DNA of 13,808 nucleotides from Mycoemilia scoparia (lineage: Eukaryota > Kickxellomycota > Kickxellomycetes > Kickxellales > Kickxellaceae): the NCBI GenBank assembly GCA_027575805.1, contig JANBPU010000382.1, positions 1-13,808 of the forward strand. Direction: 5' to 3'. The notes under the pieces are model-generated. The model was not told the DNA's origin. It saw only the letters and a list, made by a program, of their open reading frames with translations, and ran no database searches. The translations under genes and the position numbers were made by a program. Positions 1 through 8,641 of the stretch are shown piece after piece (position 1 is the stretch's first letter; each line of letters begins with the position of its first letter).

Positions 1-274
1 CTCTGTCCAACACCATTATCATCATTATTATTGTCGTTATTACCAAGGAGATGAGATTGCGATGGGATGACTATGGCAGTGGACTGACCTTAGTTAGCAT
101 ACTAACCAGAGGCAGTGGTGGTCTAGTATCTATATAGTCCCTATAGAAGCTATTACCTTCTATACTCTTGCTGTTGTTGCTGCTGCTACTACCGCTAAGG
201 GAACTTTGGAGATGTTCGCTATTTTTGGCTTTTTTGACGTCTTTGTTATTGGCGCTGTTCTTTCGAGTCGACAT
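1..274 (-). CDS. Partial hypothetical Ser/Asn-rich protein, 5' end only, probably spliced
   Basis: I do not recognise this gene. It starts with ATG at 274 (MSTRKNSANNKD...) and leaves the window at position 1, so only the N-terminus is present. The visible part is hydrophilic and low in complexity: a basic start, then a Ser/Asn run near residues 26-36. It has no signal peptide or membrane segment. Unspliced, it stops at 71-73. If the candidate intron at 89-156 is removed, the frame stays open to the window edge and becomes Asn/Asp-rich, in keeping with the composition before it, so the stop is probably intronic. A TATAAATAG box lies 115 bases upstream of the start, the same layout as the other genes here. 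The disordered N-terminus says nothing about function. Existence of a gene is fairly likely; the splice model is an inference. Confidence 0.5.
89..156 (-). other. Candidate intron in the left-edge gene
   Basis: Read on the minus strand, the segment begins GTAATA (after GAAG) and ends CTAACTAAG, giving a 68-base intron with a CTAAC branch-like motif close to the acceptor. Its removal bypasses the TAG at 71-73 and joins two frames of similar low-complexity composition. An alternative is a 23-base intron starting at GTTAGT (minus strand, position 106) and ending at the next CAG; it gives the same downstream frame but would be extremely short. RNA data are needed to choose. Confidence 0.35.
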
Positions 275-380
275 GGCTAGGAATAAGGAGGTGAATTGCT
301 AAAAGTATATAAGAGTAGTGCAATATATATAGAGATATCAATGCTGGTAATGTAGGACGTTGCTGTGGTTCTATTTGCCT

Positions 381-389
381 CTATTTATA
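381..389 (-). promoter_or_regulatory. TATA box for the left-edge gene
   Basis: The minus strand reads TATAAATAG, a near-perfect TATA box, with its first base 115 bases upstream of the ATG at 274. The distance matches the other four genes in the window (106-115). A weaker TATATA at about 304-311 is much nearer the ATG and is less likely to be the core promoter. Confidence 0.55.
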
Positions 390-896
390 ATCGTTGCTTT
401 CTCCATCTCCACAAAAGGTATCTAATACATGATGCGTGTTGTCTAAAGTTAAACCAGAATCAAAACCTGGTTGACGCCAAATGCCAAAAGCCTTTAAGTG
501 AGAATGTGATCAGTGATGTCCACAGTCAATGGTTAACGCAGCCATACAAATTCAACAACTAACACATATTCAAAAAGACACACATAAACTCATTTCTAAC
601 AGCAAGTTTAGAATATATTCTTGACAAAAGGAAATTATTAGATCAAAGTATTTTTCAAACGAATTTGCTGATGATAAAGTAATACATGCTGTGTCAAAAT
701 CCGATAATATCAAATATAAATGTAGATAGAAGAGATGTCAAAAATGATCTGTGTAATGACCCAGTTCTGTTGCTGCTCCTGCTGATGCTATAATTGAAAA
801 TCAGATAACAAAAAAAGAGAAAAAATCCTCCTATACTAATAACAAAACATGTTCACGTACATCATGGAAACATTTAATAATAACATTTAGGAATCT

Positions 897-1010
897 ACAT
901 TGTGACCAAATTTCACAAGCCCGTAGGCAAAAGTGAGCGCTCAGGAGTTGCATACCAAAAGGCTGGTGATTGGGCCAAAATCTGATGAGAATTCATTTCT
1001 GCATACCATA
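897..1010 (+). repeat. Dispersed repeat R2, copy 1
   Basis: This block matches the reverse complement of 1954-2036 in two parts. The left part carries CATTGTGACCAAATTTCAC against GTGGCCAAAATTCAC. The right part carries ATTGGGCCAAAATCTGATG, which is exact in both, followed by a shared GCATACCAT. Related but more diverged sequence lies at 10127-10259 and 12594-12640. It has no coding potential I would trust. It is probably an old mobile-element fragment; the class is unknown. Confidence 0.6.
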
Positions 1011-1087
1011 CATTCGGTCACTAGTGAAAGCTTTCCATACACATGCTTTTATATCATTATAAGACGAATCTTTTTTAAAGTAATAAC

Positions 1088-1103
1088 AGAGAGAGAGAGA
1101 GAA
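1088..1103. repeat. (AG)n microsatellite
   Basis: About eight AG dinucleotide units in a row, in non-coding DNA. No function is suggested. Confidence 0.85.
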
Positions 1104-1790
1104 ATGTTTCTCAAAGGTCTTTTATCTTTTATTGCCTCTTTGGTAAATACACAAACCATAGTACATTGTGTTTTTGGAATGAAAATACCATTTTCTGCCA
1201 TTTCTCTCATCAGCAGAACTGCCACAAAATTCATTTTATTATCACCATCAACTTGATTCAATCTACAGACAATGAGAATGGGTATGCAAAAATCGGATAA
1301 AACAAACAATGGTTCTCGATAATAATAAAACAATCTCTTTTATTTGGGTCTTCCGAAATATACATACATATATATTGTAGTAATAATTCCGAGCTCTATT
1401 ATATTTTTATTGTTGTGTTCAGCTGAGTGCTTAAATAGAGTGAGCCACTGTTATAGATCTGGTCCCCAAAGATAATGTTTTTGGAAATGGTATGAATATC
1501 TTTTCTCTCAGATACACAAGTCAAAAGTGTGCTCATTAACTTTGAGCAGTAGAAATACAATTGGTTTGTTGATGGGAGAGAGAAAAAGAAAGAAAATATG
1601 TGCTCCTAATCGATCAAGCATTTTTCCCACAAAATTCCAAAAAATGGTAGGGCCCAGAAATAAGACTGCTGACTCCTTTTCATATCATCATAATTAGTTT
1701 CTTTTTAGAGATAATAGTGCAGTTTTTGTAAATGGTTAGTTCTCCAACCTGTTTATATTGAAAAAAAGATGTATCTTAATAAATCAAGAA

Positions 1791-1908
1791 TATTGGCGAT
1801 AATTTTTGAAGGGTGAATGTTTACTAGTACAACTGGACATCCATTTGGCTGTGAATGCCCCTATAGTCATTTGCCACAAAAGATACCCTTCAAAGATTAT
1901 TGCCCATA
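1791..1908 (-). mobile_element. MITE-like inverted-repeat element, copy A
   Basis: A 118-base element with terminal inverted repeats of about 24 bases (1791-1814 against 1885-1908, about four mismatches) whose shared core is TTTGAAGGGT. The whole element aligns with the reverse complement of 10263-10381, including an internal AACTGGACATC and a shared GGCTGTGA(A/T)TGCCCCT. Small size, terminal inverted repeats, no coding content and a second complete copy 8.4 kb away are what defines a MITE (non-autonomous DNA transposon). A TA-type target site is possible at the ends but is not certain. Confidence 0.7.
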
Positions 1909-1953
1909 TAGTCTGACCGTCAATATGGCGAGTTTTCTCTTGAAATCGAATTT

Positions 1954-2036
1954 ATGGTATGCCCAAATGGGGCTCCATCAGATTTTGGCCCAATAACCAA
2001 CAATTTTTCCCAAGGCCTAGTGAATTTTGGCCACAT
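1954..2036 (-). repeat. Dispersed repeat R2, copy 2
   Basis: Reverse-complement match to 897-1010, sharing CATCAGATTTTGGCCCAAT and a GGCCTAGTGAATTTTGGCC arm. It lies 45 bases from MITE copy A. In reverse complement the order is R2 then MITE, the same order and orientation as at 10127-10381, so the two may once have been parts of one larger element. Confidence 0.6.
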
Positions 2037-2642
2037 ACGCAGAAATCTAATAAAATATGTGTCATTGTGGTTGCCATCCGAGTTCTATATTGCGGCAAAT
2101 GTGCCTATTTACAATGCTTTGTGGCACTTGGGAATGTACGTAGTAAATCCAATGTATAATAAATAACAATCAATTGGAATGGCACTTGAATTACCAATCC
2201 AAAAGACTCTTTCTGTGCAGATAAGAATAGGGGTGGTTAGTATAAATGACTAACACAGATGTAAAAATGTTAATGGCCATAGTAGGAAGAAACTAATGGG
2301 AAATACTGATAAAGTAGTTAACCAATTCATTTAAAGAAATCAATTTACCTAACCCTGGGCAAATGTACCAAGATCCGAAACAATTTGCAGAATACCATAT
2401 TTGGATATTGTGGGGTAGCATGGATGAAAAGGTCGATTGGTTGATATCCGGACCTCTTTGCAGGATGCGGCAACAGCAATTCCAAATTAGTTTTTTTCTT
2501 TTTTGTTTCTGGTGGTGGTAGCAGCAGCAGCATTTGAAAAGTCTGTTGTGATTTCTCGATAATATATCACATTCAATTCGGCATTTGGCCGAAAAATTCG
2601 GGTTTAGATAATAAATGTACCATTGTGTGGAAGGAAATGAAG

Positions 2643-2677
<35 letters not shown>
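2643..2677. repeat. (AC)n(AG)n compound microsatellite beside a core promoter
   Basis: About eight AC units run directly into about nine AG units. The tract ends three bases before the TATAAAAA box of the ABC transporter gene, so length variation would change the spacing of upstream promoter elements relative to the core promoter. GA-rich tracts can bind GAGA-type factors in some eukaryotes; that role here is only a guess. Confidence 0.85.
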
Positions 2678-2680
2678 TTT

Positions 2681-2688
2681 TATAAAAA
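2681..2688 (+). promoter_or_regulatory. TATA box of the ABC transporter gene
   Basis: TATAAAAA lies 115 bases upstream of the ATG at 2796. About 33 bases after it is TTCAGTT, a plausible initiator and transcription start, which would give a 5' leader of about 80 bases. The leader is pyrimidine-rich and then AC-rich, with no upstream ATG before 2796 in the last 60 bases. Confidence 0.65.
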
Positions 2689-2795
2689 GGCTTTGCTTTG
2701 CTTGCTTTGGAAATTCAGTTCGGTTTTTTCTCTAATCATTCATCAAATCGTCATCCATAAAGGAGAGGAGAATATTAACACCACCATTTGATACG

Positions 2796-5700
2796 ATGAT
2801 TCTGCTTAACTGGCAAATGCCAAGGAAGCTGTTGATGCACGTTCTAACAGACGGATTAGAGCGTCTTGCCTTGCCCCTGGCGACTGTTTATTTTGTGCTC
2901 GAACTGTCATCTCAATTTTTTTGTGTCCGAAACCTTGTGTTCAAGTATGTTCCCAAATGGGTTCGCCCAAGACTGTGTCCTAGATGTTTAAAATGCAATA
3001 GCCCTGCTGCCAGGTCGCAAAGCTGCGAATCCGCCAAATTCCAGAGGCTTTTTCAAAAAGTCAGCTTGTATTGGATGATAGTCGAAGGCGCCAAGTCTCT
3101 GTGTGCATTTGGCCTAATCTCATTATATCACAACAAATATTCCACAACACCCATCGCAATAACAGAATCTGATTTTGTAAATTTGGCCTGGCTCGCATCT
3201 TGGTCGATCGTATTTGCTAGTCACTTGCAGTCCGTTTGGATGCCTCTTAGCAGCCAACGTAATTGTGGAATTGCCAGAGCCAGTACCGGCAGTCTCATTT
3301 TCTTTGGAGCACTGGCATTTGCCAATGCATACTATCGACTATCTCTGGCAACTAAATCTTCTTCAGGACCTGGCAACAACGAGATCAATGTTGTTCCCGA
3401 AGTTGTTCTAGCTTTCCTGTTTACCTTATTCTCCATGTTGACTCCGCCATTTCCTCCAACACTGCCTTCATGTCTGGACAAATCGTCGCCAGACTATGTC
3501 GTAGAACATGCCTCACCACTGTCACGCTTTTTTACACTGTGGTTCTATGGCTTTGCCACGGGTATAATGAAAAACAAGGATCTGACTCCCAGCGATTTCC
3601 CGACTGAAGCCGTGGACGAGAACAGCGAGAACTATGCAAAGCAAGCGTATGTGGTATATCCACTCATGCTTTCTAACAAGGCTTGGTTTCTCTGGTCAAT
3701 GCTGAGGCCCTTCAAGTGGAAACTTACCAAAAGATTAGTCATTGGCATATTTCAGTCAGTTCTGACGCTAGCAAGCTCAATGACCATACACTGGCTGCTC
3801 AAGAGGATTGAAGAGGAGAGGGATTTGCGCGTGATTATTCCAGAGTCGCTTTGGCTGATACTTGGCATATTCCTACGCAGCATAATATCAATTGCTCTTG
3901 ACAAACTCGAGGCTTCTGAGGCAAAGTCGTTAAAGAAGCAAATAGCCATCGGGCTGTCTGAGGTTCTGAAAGAAATAGCAATAAACCAAAAGGAATTCAG
4001 TGTCAGTCCACCCCTCCACTACCAGCTGGATGATCGGTCGAAAAGCTATAGTGCCACTGGTGGGTTTTGGGGCGCTCTGGAATGGATAAAGAAAACATTT
4101 TTCTCATTTAGAGACATCAAGAATGAAGATGAAATTGCAGAAAAACTTGAAAGTAGTAAAGAATTGCTAAAAACATATACAACAAGAGTACACATAAAGG
4201 AAATTGGATACAGCGCGACTCAGATGTGTGAAATAATCGATAAGTTATTTAGCATATCGCAACAATTAATGTTGTTCCTATCATCAGTCTTTCTATTATA
4301 CAGCTATGTCGGATATATATGTCTTATATTCCCCATTACTACCCTGCTTACCATTAGTTTTCGGTGGAGGGCGGGCTTTTGTGTATATTACACTCGAGAT
4401 CAGTCAAGAATACTTTCATGTCACAAATGGTTGAGCACCGTGATTATTGATAATATCAGGACTATAAAGCTGTTCGGGTGGTGCACAAAATCGAACCAGG
4501 TATTGGAGTATTTGGACGACGCAAAGAATCAAATCTGGGAAGACAAGATAAAAAGAGGAAGATCCTCACCTTTTTTTGGAGTCATGCATACTTTCCATAG
4601 CTTTTCGATAGTGGTTATCCACTGCATAGGAATGGGGAATCCATTGACCGCTTCGTTGTTCTTTACAGTCGAAAACATAACATCTACAATTAATCAGCTT
4701 ATACATATGCTCTCGCCGTTTAAATGCATGGAACTGGAAAATCTGTATCATGAGTTGGTTAAAATGAGGGAGATACTGCTGTGTAGGAGGATGCTATCCT
4801 CTCCACAGAATTATTACCATTGCTCCAAGGATTGTAGTCAGTCGGCTGATCCGAAGCATGACTCGCTTGAAATCAGAGACGATGCTTATTTTGTTTGGAA
4901 TATTCCGACGGTCAGTCCGGATGACTGGATTGTAGATGATAGAAACTACACTGTGATGGTTCCGGAGCCATATACCAAAGATACCAACCTCAAAAAGTTC
5001 AATACGGATTCCATCAAGCACTTTGCGAACAACGTTGTCCTCAAAGCTATCAACACAAAAATACCGCTTGGAAAAGTCACTATAATCACTGGGCCAACTG
5101 GATCAGGCAAGACATCGCTGGCCAAGGCTTTGATGGGTGAGATGTGCTGTATCAGCGGCCAGGTCCACTTTCCCTGCTATACGAACAATGGTTGGCCAGC
5201 ACATGGCGGTGGCTATCGTCGGTGGGAGGTTGGATATGTCAGCCAGAAGCCATGGCTCCAGAACGCAACTTTCCGCGATAACATTCTCTTTGGCACTGAA
5301 TTCGATGCCAACAGATACAAAAGAGTCATATATGCTTGTGCGCTTGACAAAGACCTGGAGTCTTTTCCCGACTGTGATCTGACCCTTGTTGGCGAAGGCG
5401 GAGTTGTTTTATCTGGTGGCCAGAAGCATCGGCTGGCCATGGCACGCGCACTTTATAGCCAAGCACCAATATTGATCTTTGATGACTGTCTCTCTGGTGT
5501 CGATCCTGAGACGGCAGAGCATCTACTAACTCACTGCATCAGCCCCTCGTGCGAGCTGACAAGTGGGAGAACAGTGGTAGTGGTGAGCAATCAAGTGTCG
5601 ATGTGTGTAGCTGTTGCTGATAATGTTATTGTTATGTCCGAGGGAAGAATCAGGGCCCAAGGCATATGGAGCGAGCTAATTTCCAAGGGTGTTCTAGCGG

Positions 5701-7871
5701 GGGGTGGCCAGCCAGATCCAGAACAACAATGCCAGGCCAAAGACTATGTGATACCAGAATCTGCACTCCAGTTTAGGATTGCCTCGAGAGATCAGAAGCA
5801 AAAAGATGTCAACCATTCGATCAACGATTCTCTTAAATCGGAAAAGAGCATCAAAGTTTTCAATATTCTGACGTTAAAGGCTCTAAACAGATGTGCTAAA
5901 GTGGGTTTAATGGATTGGAGTGGTTATGTTTTTACCACTATCCTGCTCTCTTGTGTGCACATTCTCGAACCAATGATTTTTATGTTCATTTCGATTGATA
6001 CTGTCAGCAAAACTACGTTAAGCATCATCCTGTACTTTGCTTTTGATGCATTATTTAGAGTCACAAAGCCATATTGCTGGAGATATAGCTCTAAATGTAG
6101 AAGTAGAATTACACGATCGTACATGGTCCACTTGCAACGAGAGATTGGGCCGACAATTGTTAATGCCGAGCCAGTTTATTTTGATGTCACGCCAAAGGAG
6201 GAGATATCTACTGCTTTCTCTAAAAGATCGGAAAGTTTGGCTGAAAGTTTGGTAGACAGTGTCGAGGGAATTATAGAAATATTTACCTGGGGCACTTTGA
6301 CCAGCATTTGCTTGCTGAAAAACTACCCGGCGTTGGCAATTCCGTTGTTTTTGACTGGTGGATGCTTCTATCTAGTCCACAAGCTGACCTCGCAGTTTTC
6401 CTCCCATACTGATGACATGGAAGTAAAACACAATGTTAATACAGCCAGCTATGCAAACGAACTTGACAATGGAATCTTTACAATACGTGCATTTGGTCTT
6501 GAATGCCAGCTTTTAAAGAACTACGAAAATCGTTCAAACAGCTTTTGTCGTCTACACGATTGCGTAGCTTTATCGGCAGAATGGAAATCTAGCGTCTATT
6601 CTCTTGTCAATCCGATAATGAACTTCAGTCTTACTACTTTGTTCCTTCTTTATGCACTTTCAAATGGAAGTGGTCTATCAATAGTCCAATTACTAAGAAT
6701 TGACCGTGCACAGCACTCACTCTCGCTTAGATCAAACGGCCTTGTTCTAAACCATGCCATTGATACCGGTCTGATGGGTATAATGCTGACGAAAATTATT
6801 GTACTGAAACAAGTGGTAGAAAGTATATTAAAGCTAAGCATAAAGGTAGACCTCATGGCAAAAAATATACGAAAGTATTTCAACTGCCTGAGTCTTCCAC
6901 AGGAAGGTGTGCCTCACATGCCGAATAGCAAGGTATCACCAGAGTGGCCTGAAAAGGGAGAGATTGTCTTCCAGGACTTCTCTACATCCTACCAAAGGAG
7001 TGTCCAATGGCTACTCAACCTTTCAGGCGATACGAATGGTTCAAAGATAGATGTAGATGAAAAGCAGAATGACTCCCGTTTAGCTCTGGACCACATATCT
7101 TTTAAGATCAAGGGCGGCGAGAGAATTGGAATAGTTGGAAGAACAGGTGCTGGAAAATCAACACTGTCACTTTCCTTGTTCAATTTTCTCAAGGCTAAAT
7201 CAGGGTCAATCGAGATCGATGGAGTCGATATATCCAAAATTGGGCTTGAAGATCTTAGAAGCAAAATTTCCATCATCACTCAGGATCCGAGTGTTTTTAG
7301 AGGCGATCTCGGGTTCAATGTCGACCCATTCAATACTCATAGCCGTGAGCACATTATAAATATTCTAGATGCTCTGGAGCTGTGCGATAGACCAAAAGAC
7401 AAAGAAACGGGAGGTACTGATGATAATAAGGATAGCATTATTGAAACTGGCTCTAGTAGCACTGCAAATCCAAAGTCAAGCCGACCATTCAGAAGCCTTG
7501 AAGATATAGTTTATGAGTCGTTGAACAAGGGTCACCAGCAGCTGATATCCTTGGCCAGGGCATTGGCCAGACAGTCACGTATCCTGGTGCTCGACGAGCC
7601 CACAGCCTCGTTGGATTATGAAATAGACCAAAAGATCCAAAAAGTAATTCGAGGTGATCTGACCAAAGGAGCAACAATCCTGTGTATCGCTCACCGCCTA
7701 AAGACCGTCATTGATTATGATAGAATCATGGTTATTAGCAAGGGAAATGTTGCTGAATTTGACACACCGGCGAACCTAATCAATGATCCAAATACGCTTT
7801 TCCACAAGATGTGCAAAGCAACAAAAGATTTTGACTCGCTTGCAAAGGCCGCAAATAGAAACAATGGTTAG
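2796..7871 (+). CDS. ABC transporter, ABCC (MRP/Ycf1-like) subfamily, full length
   Basis: Probable ATP-driven efflux pump for organic anions or conjugates, in the vacuolar or plasma membrane; the substrate cannot be read from sequence. It has 1691 residues and no intron. Order: TMD0 with about five hydrophobic segments (25-220), TMD1 (about 315-690, with an IKLFGW motif), NBD1, TMD2 (about 1020-1340, with TIRAFG) and NBD2. NBD1 has Walker A GPTGSGKTS (766-774), signature LSGGQ (872-876), Walker B ending DD (896-897) and Asn932 in place of the switch His. NBD2 has Walker A GRTGAGKST (1448-1456), Q-loop Gln1496, signature LNKGH (1576-1580) in place of LSxGQ, Walker B with catalytic Glu1601, and His1633. 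The IITQDPSVFRG motif and the Asp in NBD1 Walker B are typical of ABCC. ATP site 2 is therefore intact and site 1 degenerate. The first in-frame ATG after the TATA box is used as start. Orthology to Ycf1, Bpt1 or Ybt1 cannot be decided. Confidence 0.93.
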   Translation: MILLNWQMPRKLLMHVLTDGLERLALPLATVYFVLELSSQFFCVRNLVFKYVPKWVRPRLCPRCLKCNSPAARSQSCESAKFQRLFQKVSLYWMIVEGAKSLCAFGLISLYHNKYSTTPIAITESDFVNLAWLASWSIVFASHLQSVWMPLSSQRNCGIARASTGSLIFFGALAFANAYYRLSLATKSSSGPGNNEINVVPEVVLAFLFTLFSMLTPPFPPTLPSCLDKSSPDYVVEHASPLSRFFTLWFYGFATGIMKNKDLTPSDFPTEAVDENSENYAKQAYVVYPLMLSNKAWFLWSMLRPFKWKLTKRLVIGIFQSVLTLASSMTIHWLLKRIEEERDLRVIIPESLWLILGIFLRSIISIALDKLEASEAKSLKKQIAIGLSEVLKEIAINQKEFSVSPPLHYQLDDRSKSYSATGGFWGALEWIKKTFFSFRDIKNEDEIAEKLESSKELLKTYTTRVHIKEIGYSATQMCEIIDKLFSISQQLMLFLSSVFLLYSYVGYICLIFPITTLLTISFRWRAGFCVYYTRDQSRILSCHKWLSTVIIDNIRTIKLFGWCTKSNQVLEYLDDAKNQIWEDKIKRGRSSPFFGVMHTFHSFSIVVIHCIGMGNPLTASLFFTVENITSTINQLIHMLSPFKCMELENLYHELVKMREILLCRRMLSSPQNYYHCSKDCSQSADPKHDSLEIRDDAYFVWNIPTVSPDDWIVDDRNYTVMVPEPYTKDTNLKKFNTDSIKHFANNVVLKAINTKIPLGKVTIITGPTGSGKTSLAKALMGEMCCISGQVHFPCYTNNGWPAHGGGYRRWEVGYVSQKPWLQNATFRDNILFGTEFDANRYKRVIYACALDKDLESFPDCDLTLVGEGGVVLSGGQKHRLAMARALYSQAPILIFDDCLSGVDPETAEHLLTHCISPSCELTSGRTVVVVSNQVSMCVAVADNVIVMSEGRIRAQGIWSELISKGVLAGGGQPDPEQQCQAKDYVIPESALQFRIASRDQKQKDVNHSINDSLKSEKSIKVFNILTLKALNRCAKVGLMDWSGYVFTTILLSCVHILEPMIFMFISIDTVSKTTLSIILYFAFDALFRVTKPYCWRYSSKCRSRITRSYMVHLQREIGPTIVNAEPVYFDVTPKEEISTAFSKRSESLAESLVDSVEGIIEIFTWGTLTSICLLKNYPALAIPLFLTGGCFYLVHKLTSQFSSHTDDMEVKHNVNTASYANELDNGIFTIRAFGLECQLLKNYENRSNSFCRLHDCVALSAEWKSSVYSLVNPIMNFSLTTLFLLYALSNGSGLSIVQLLRIDRAQHSLSLRSNGLVLNHAIDTGLMGIMLTKIIVLKQVVESILKLSIKVDLMAKNIRKYFNCLSLPQEGVPHMPNSKVSPEWPEKGEIVFQDFSTSYQRSVQWLLNLSGDTNGSKIDVDEKQNDSRLALDHISFKIKGGERIGIVGRTGAGKSTLSLSLFNFLKAKSGSIEIDGVDISKIGLEDLRSKISIITQDPSVFRGDLGFNVDPFNTHSREHIINILDALELCDRPKDKETGGTDDNKDSIIETGSSSTANPKSSRPFRSLEDIVYESLNKGHQQLISLARALARQSRILVLDEPTASLDYEIDQKIQKVIRGDLTKGATILCIAHRLKTVIDYDRIMVISKGNVAEFDTPANLINDPNTLFHKMCKATKDFDSLAKAANRNNG

Positions 7872-7955
7872 AGTAGCAGTAGCAAATAATGGTAACACAA
7901 GACATTTACATCTGGTTCATATAGCCTTTTGAATATAATCATTTATAAACAAGAG

Positions 7956-7961
7956 AATAAA
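7956..7961 (+). terminator. Polyadenylation signal after the ABC transporter gene
   Basis: AATAAA lies 85 bases after the stop codon and is followed by a GT-containing stretch (GTCGTGTAA). This is a good candidate for the 3' end signal; no other exact AATAAA lies between the stop and this site. Confidence 0.6.
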
Positions 7962-8534
7962 GTCGTGTAAAATGAAAGAATTAAAAAAGAGGTGGTCAGA
8001 CCTCACACAGTATTTATAACGAAATTTATGCAAAAATAGCATAATTACTTTTTAACAATATTTTATAATTATAGCTCCTAGTTTTTTCAGATAATTTCAT
8101 TTACTATGCAGATAAACAAATTCCCAATTAAATATAACTTTTATAGTGGCTTTTCAAAGTGACCCAATTTTATCTATAGTCTTATAAATATGTTTTTATT
8201 TTCATAAATTGGACATGTTCAAAAAATAATGAGACTATAAGCTAACCTCATTATGTATAACAGTGGATTTATACTCACTTAATAGAGCAGTTTGTTTTTA
8301 GAATGGAAAAAATAACTCAATGAATTGCAGTGTTTTCGAGCAGAAATTTTCTCAAAGACTAAAGATTTTGGGTGACTCTATAATCACACATAGGCTTCTA
8401 GCATCATTTGGTCTCAGTGCTTCAACATCAACTTCTTTTTAGAAATTTAAATATCTCTAAACATTAACAATAAATGTGGTTTCACAGACATCGACACCCC
8501 TTTCTAAGAGATTTAAAGGTAAAAAAAGAAAAAG
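7962..8534. other. AT-rich intergenic spacer
   Basis: Between the poly(A) signal of the ABC gene and the TATA box at 8535 I see only AT-rich sequence with poly-A and poly-T runs. There is no credible open frame, no RNA gene and no copy of the repeats found elsewhere in the window. Confidence 0.5.
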
Positions 8535-8542
8535 TATAAATA
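8535..8542 (+). promoter_or_regulatory. TATA box of the single-pass membrane protein gene
   Basis: TATAAATA lies 107 bases upstream of the ATG at 8642. The match in both motif and spacing to the other promoters here supports 8642, rather than the downstream ATG at 8842, as the real translation start. Confidence 0.55.
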
Positions 8543-8641
8543 TGCACATAGTGGTTCAAAAAAAATACCATTTAAACATAATTACTTTTCTATCTACTCC
8601 CTACTTTTTTTCATTTGAGACCATTTCATCGATTTTAAAGA

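Larger units (their letters stand above)
275..2680. other. Long non-coding spacer between two divergent genes
   Basis: I see no convincing gene in these 2.4 kb. The short open frames are mutually overlapping, lack a promoter of the type seen at the other genes, or run through repeats. The stretch is AT-rich and holds two microsatellites, two R2 repeat copies (897-1010 and 1954-2036) and a MITE-like element (1791-1908). The two flanking genes diverge from it, so it must contain both promoters; TATA boxes are found close to each end. Confidence 0.6.

Noticed and set aside
365..562. Plus-strand 65-residue open frame
   Set aside because: It overlaps the TATA box of the left-edge gene, has no similarity I know and no promoter of its own.
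933..1333. Two overlapping open frames on opposite strands
   Set aside because: They overlap each other, run through the R2 repeat and the AG microsatellite, lack a TATA box at the usual distance and show no recognisable motif.
1954..2166. Two short plus-strand open frames in different phases
   Set aside because: Both lie in R2 copy 2 and its flank and overlap in two frames, which is what an AT-balanced repeat gives by chance.
2293..2658. Cys-rich minus-strand open frame
   Set aside because: The Cys run comes from a GCA/GCAG repeat tract and the start from the AC microsatellite; it has no promoter and conflicts with the leader of the transporter gene.
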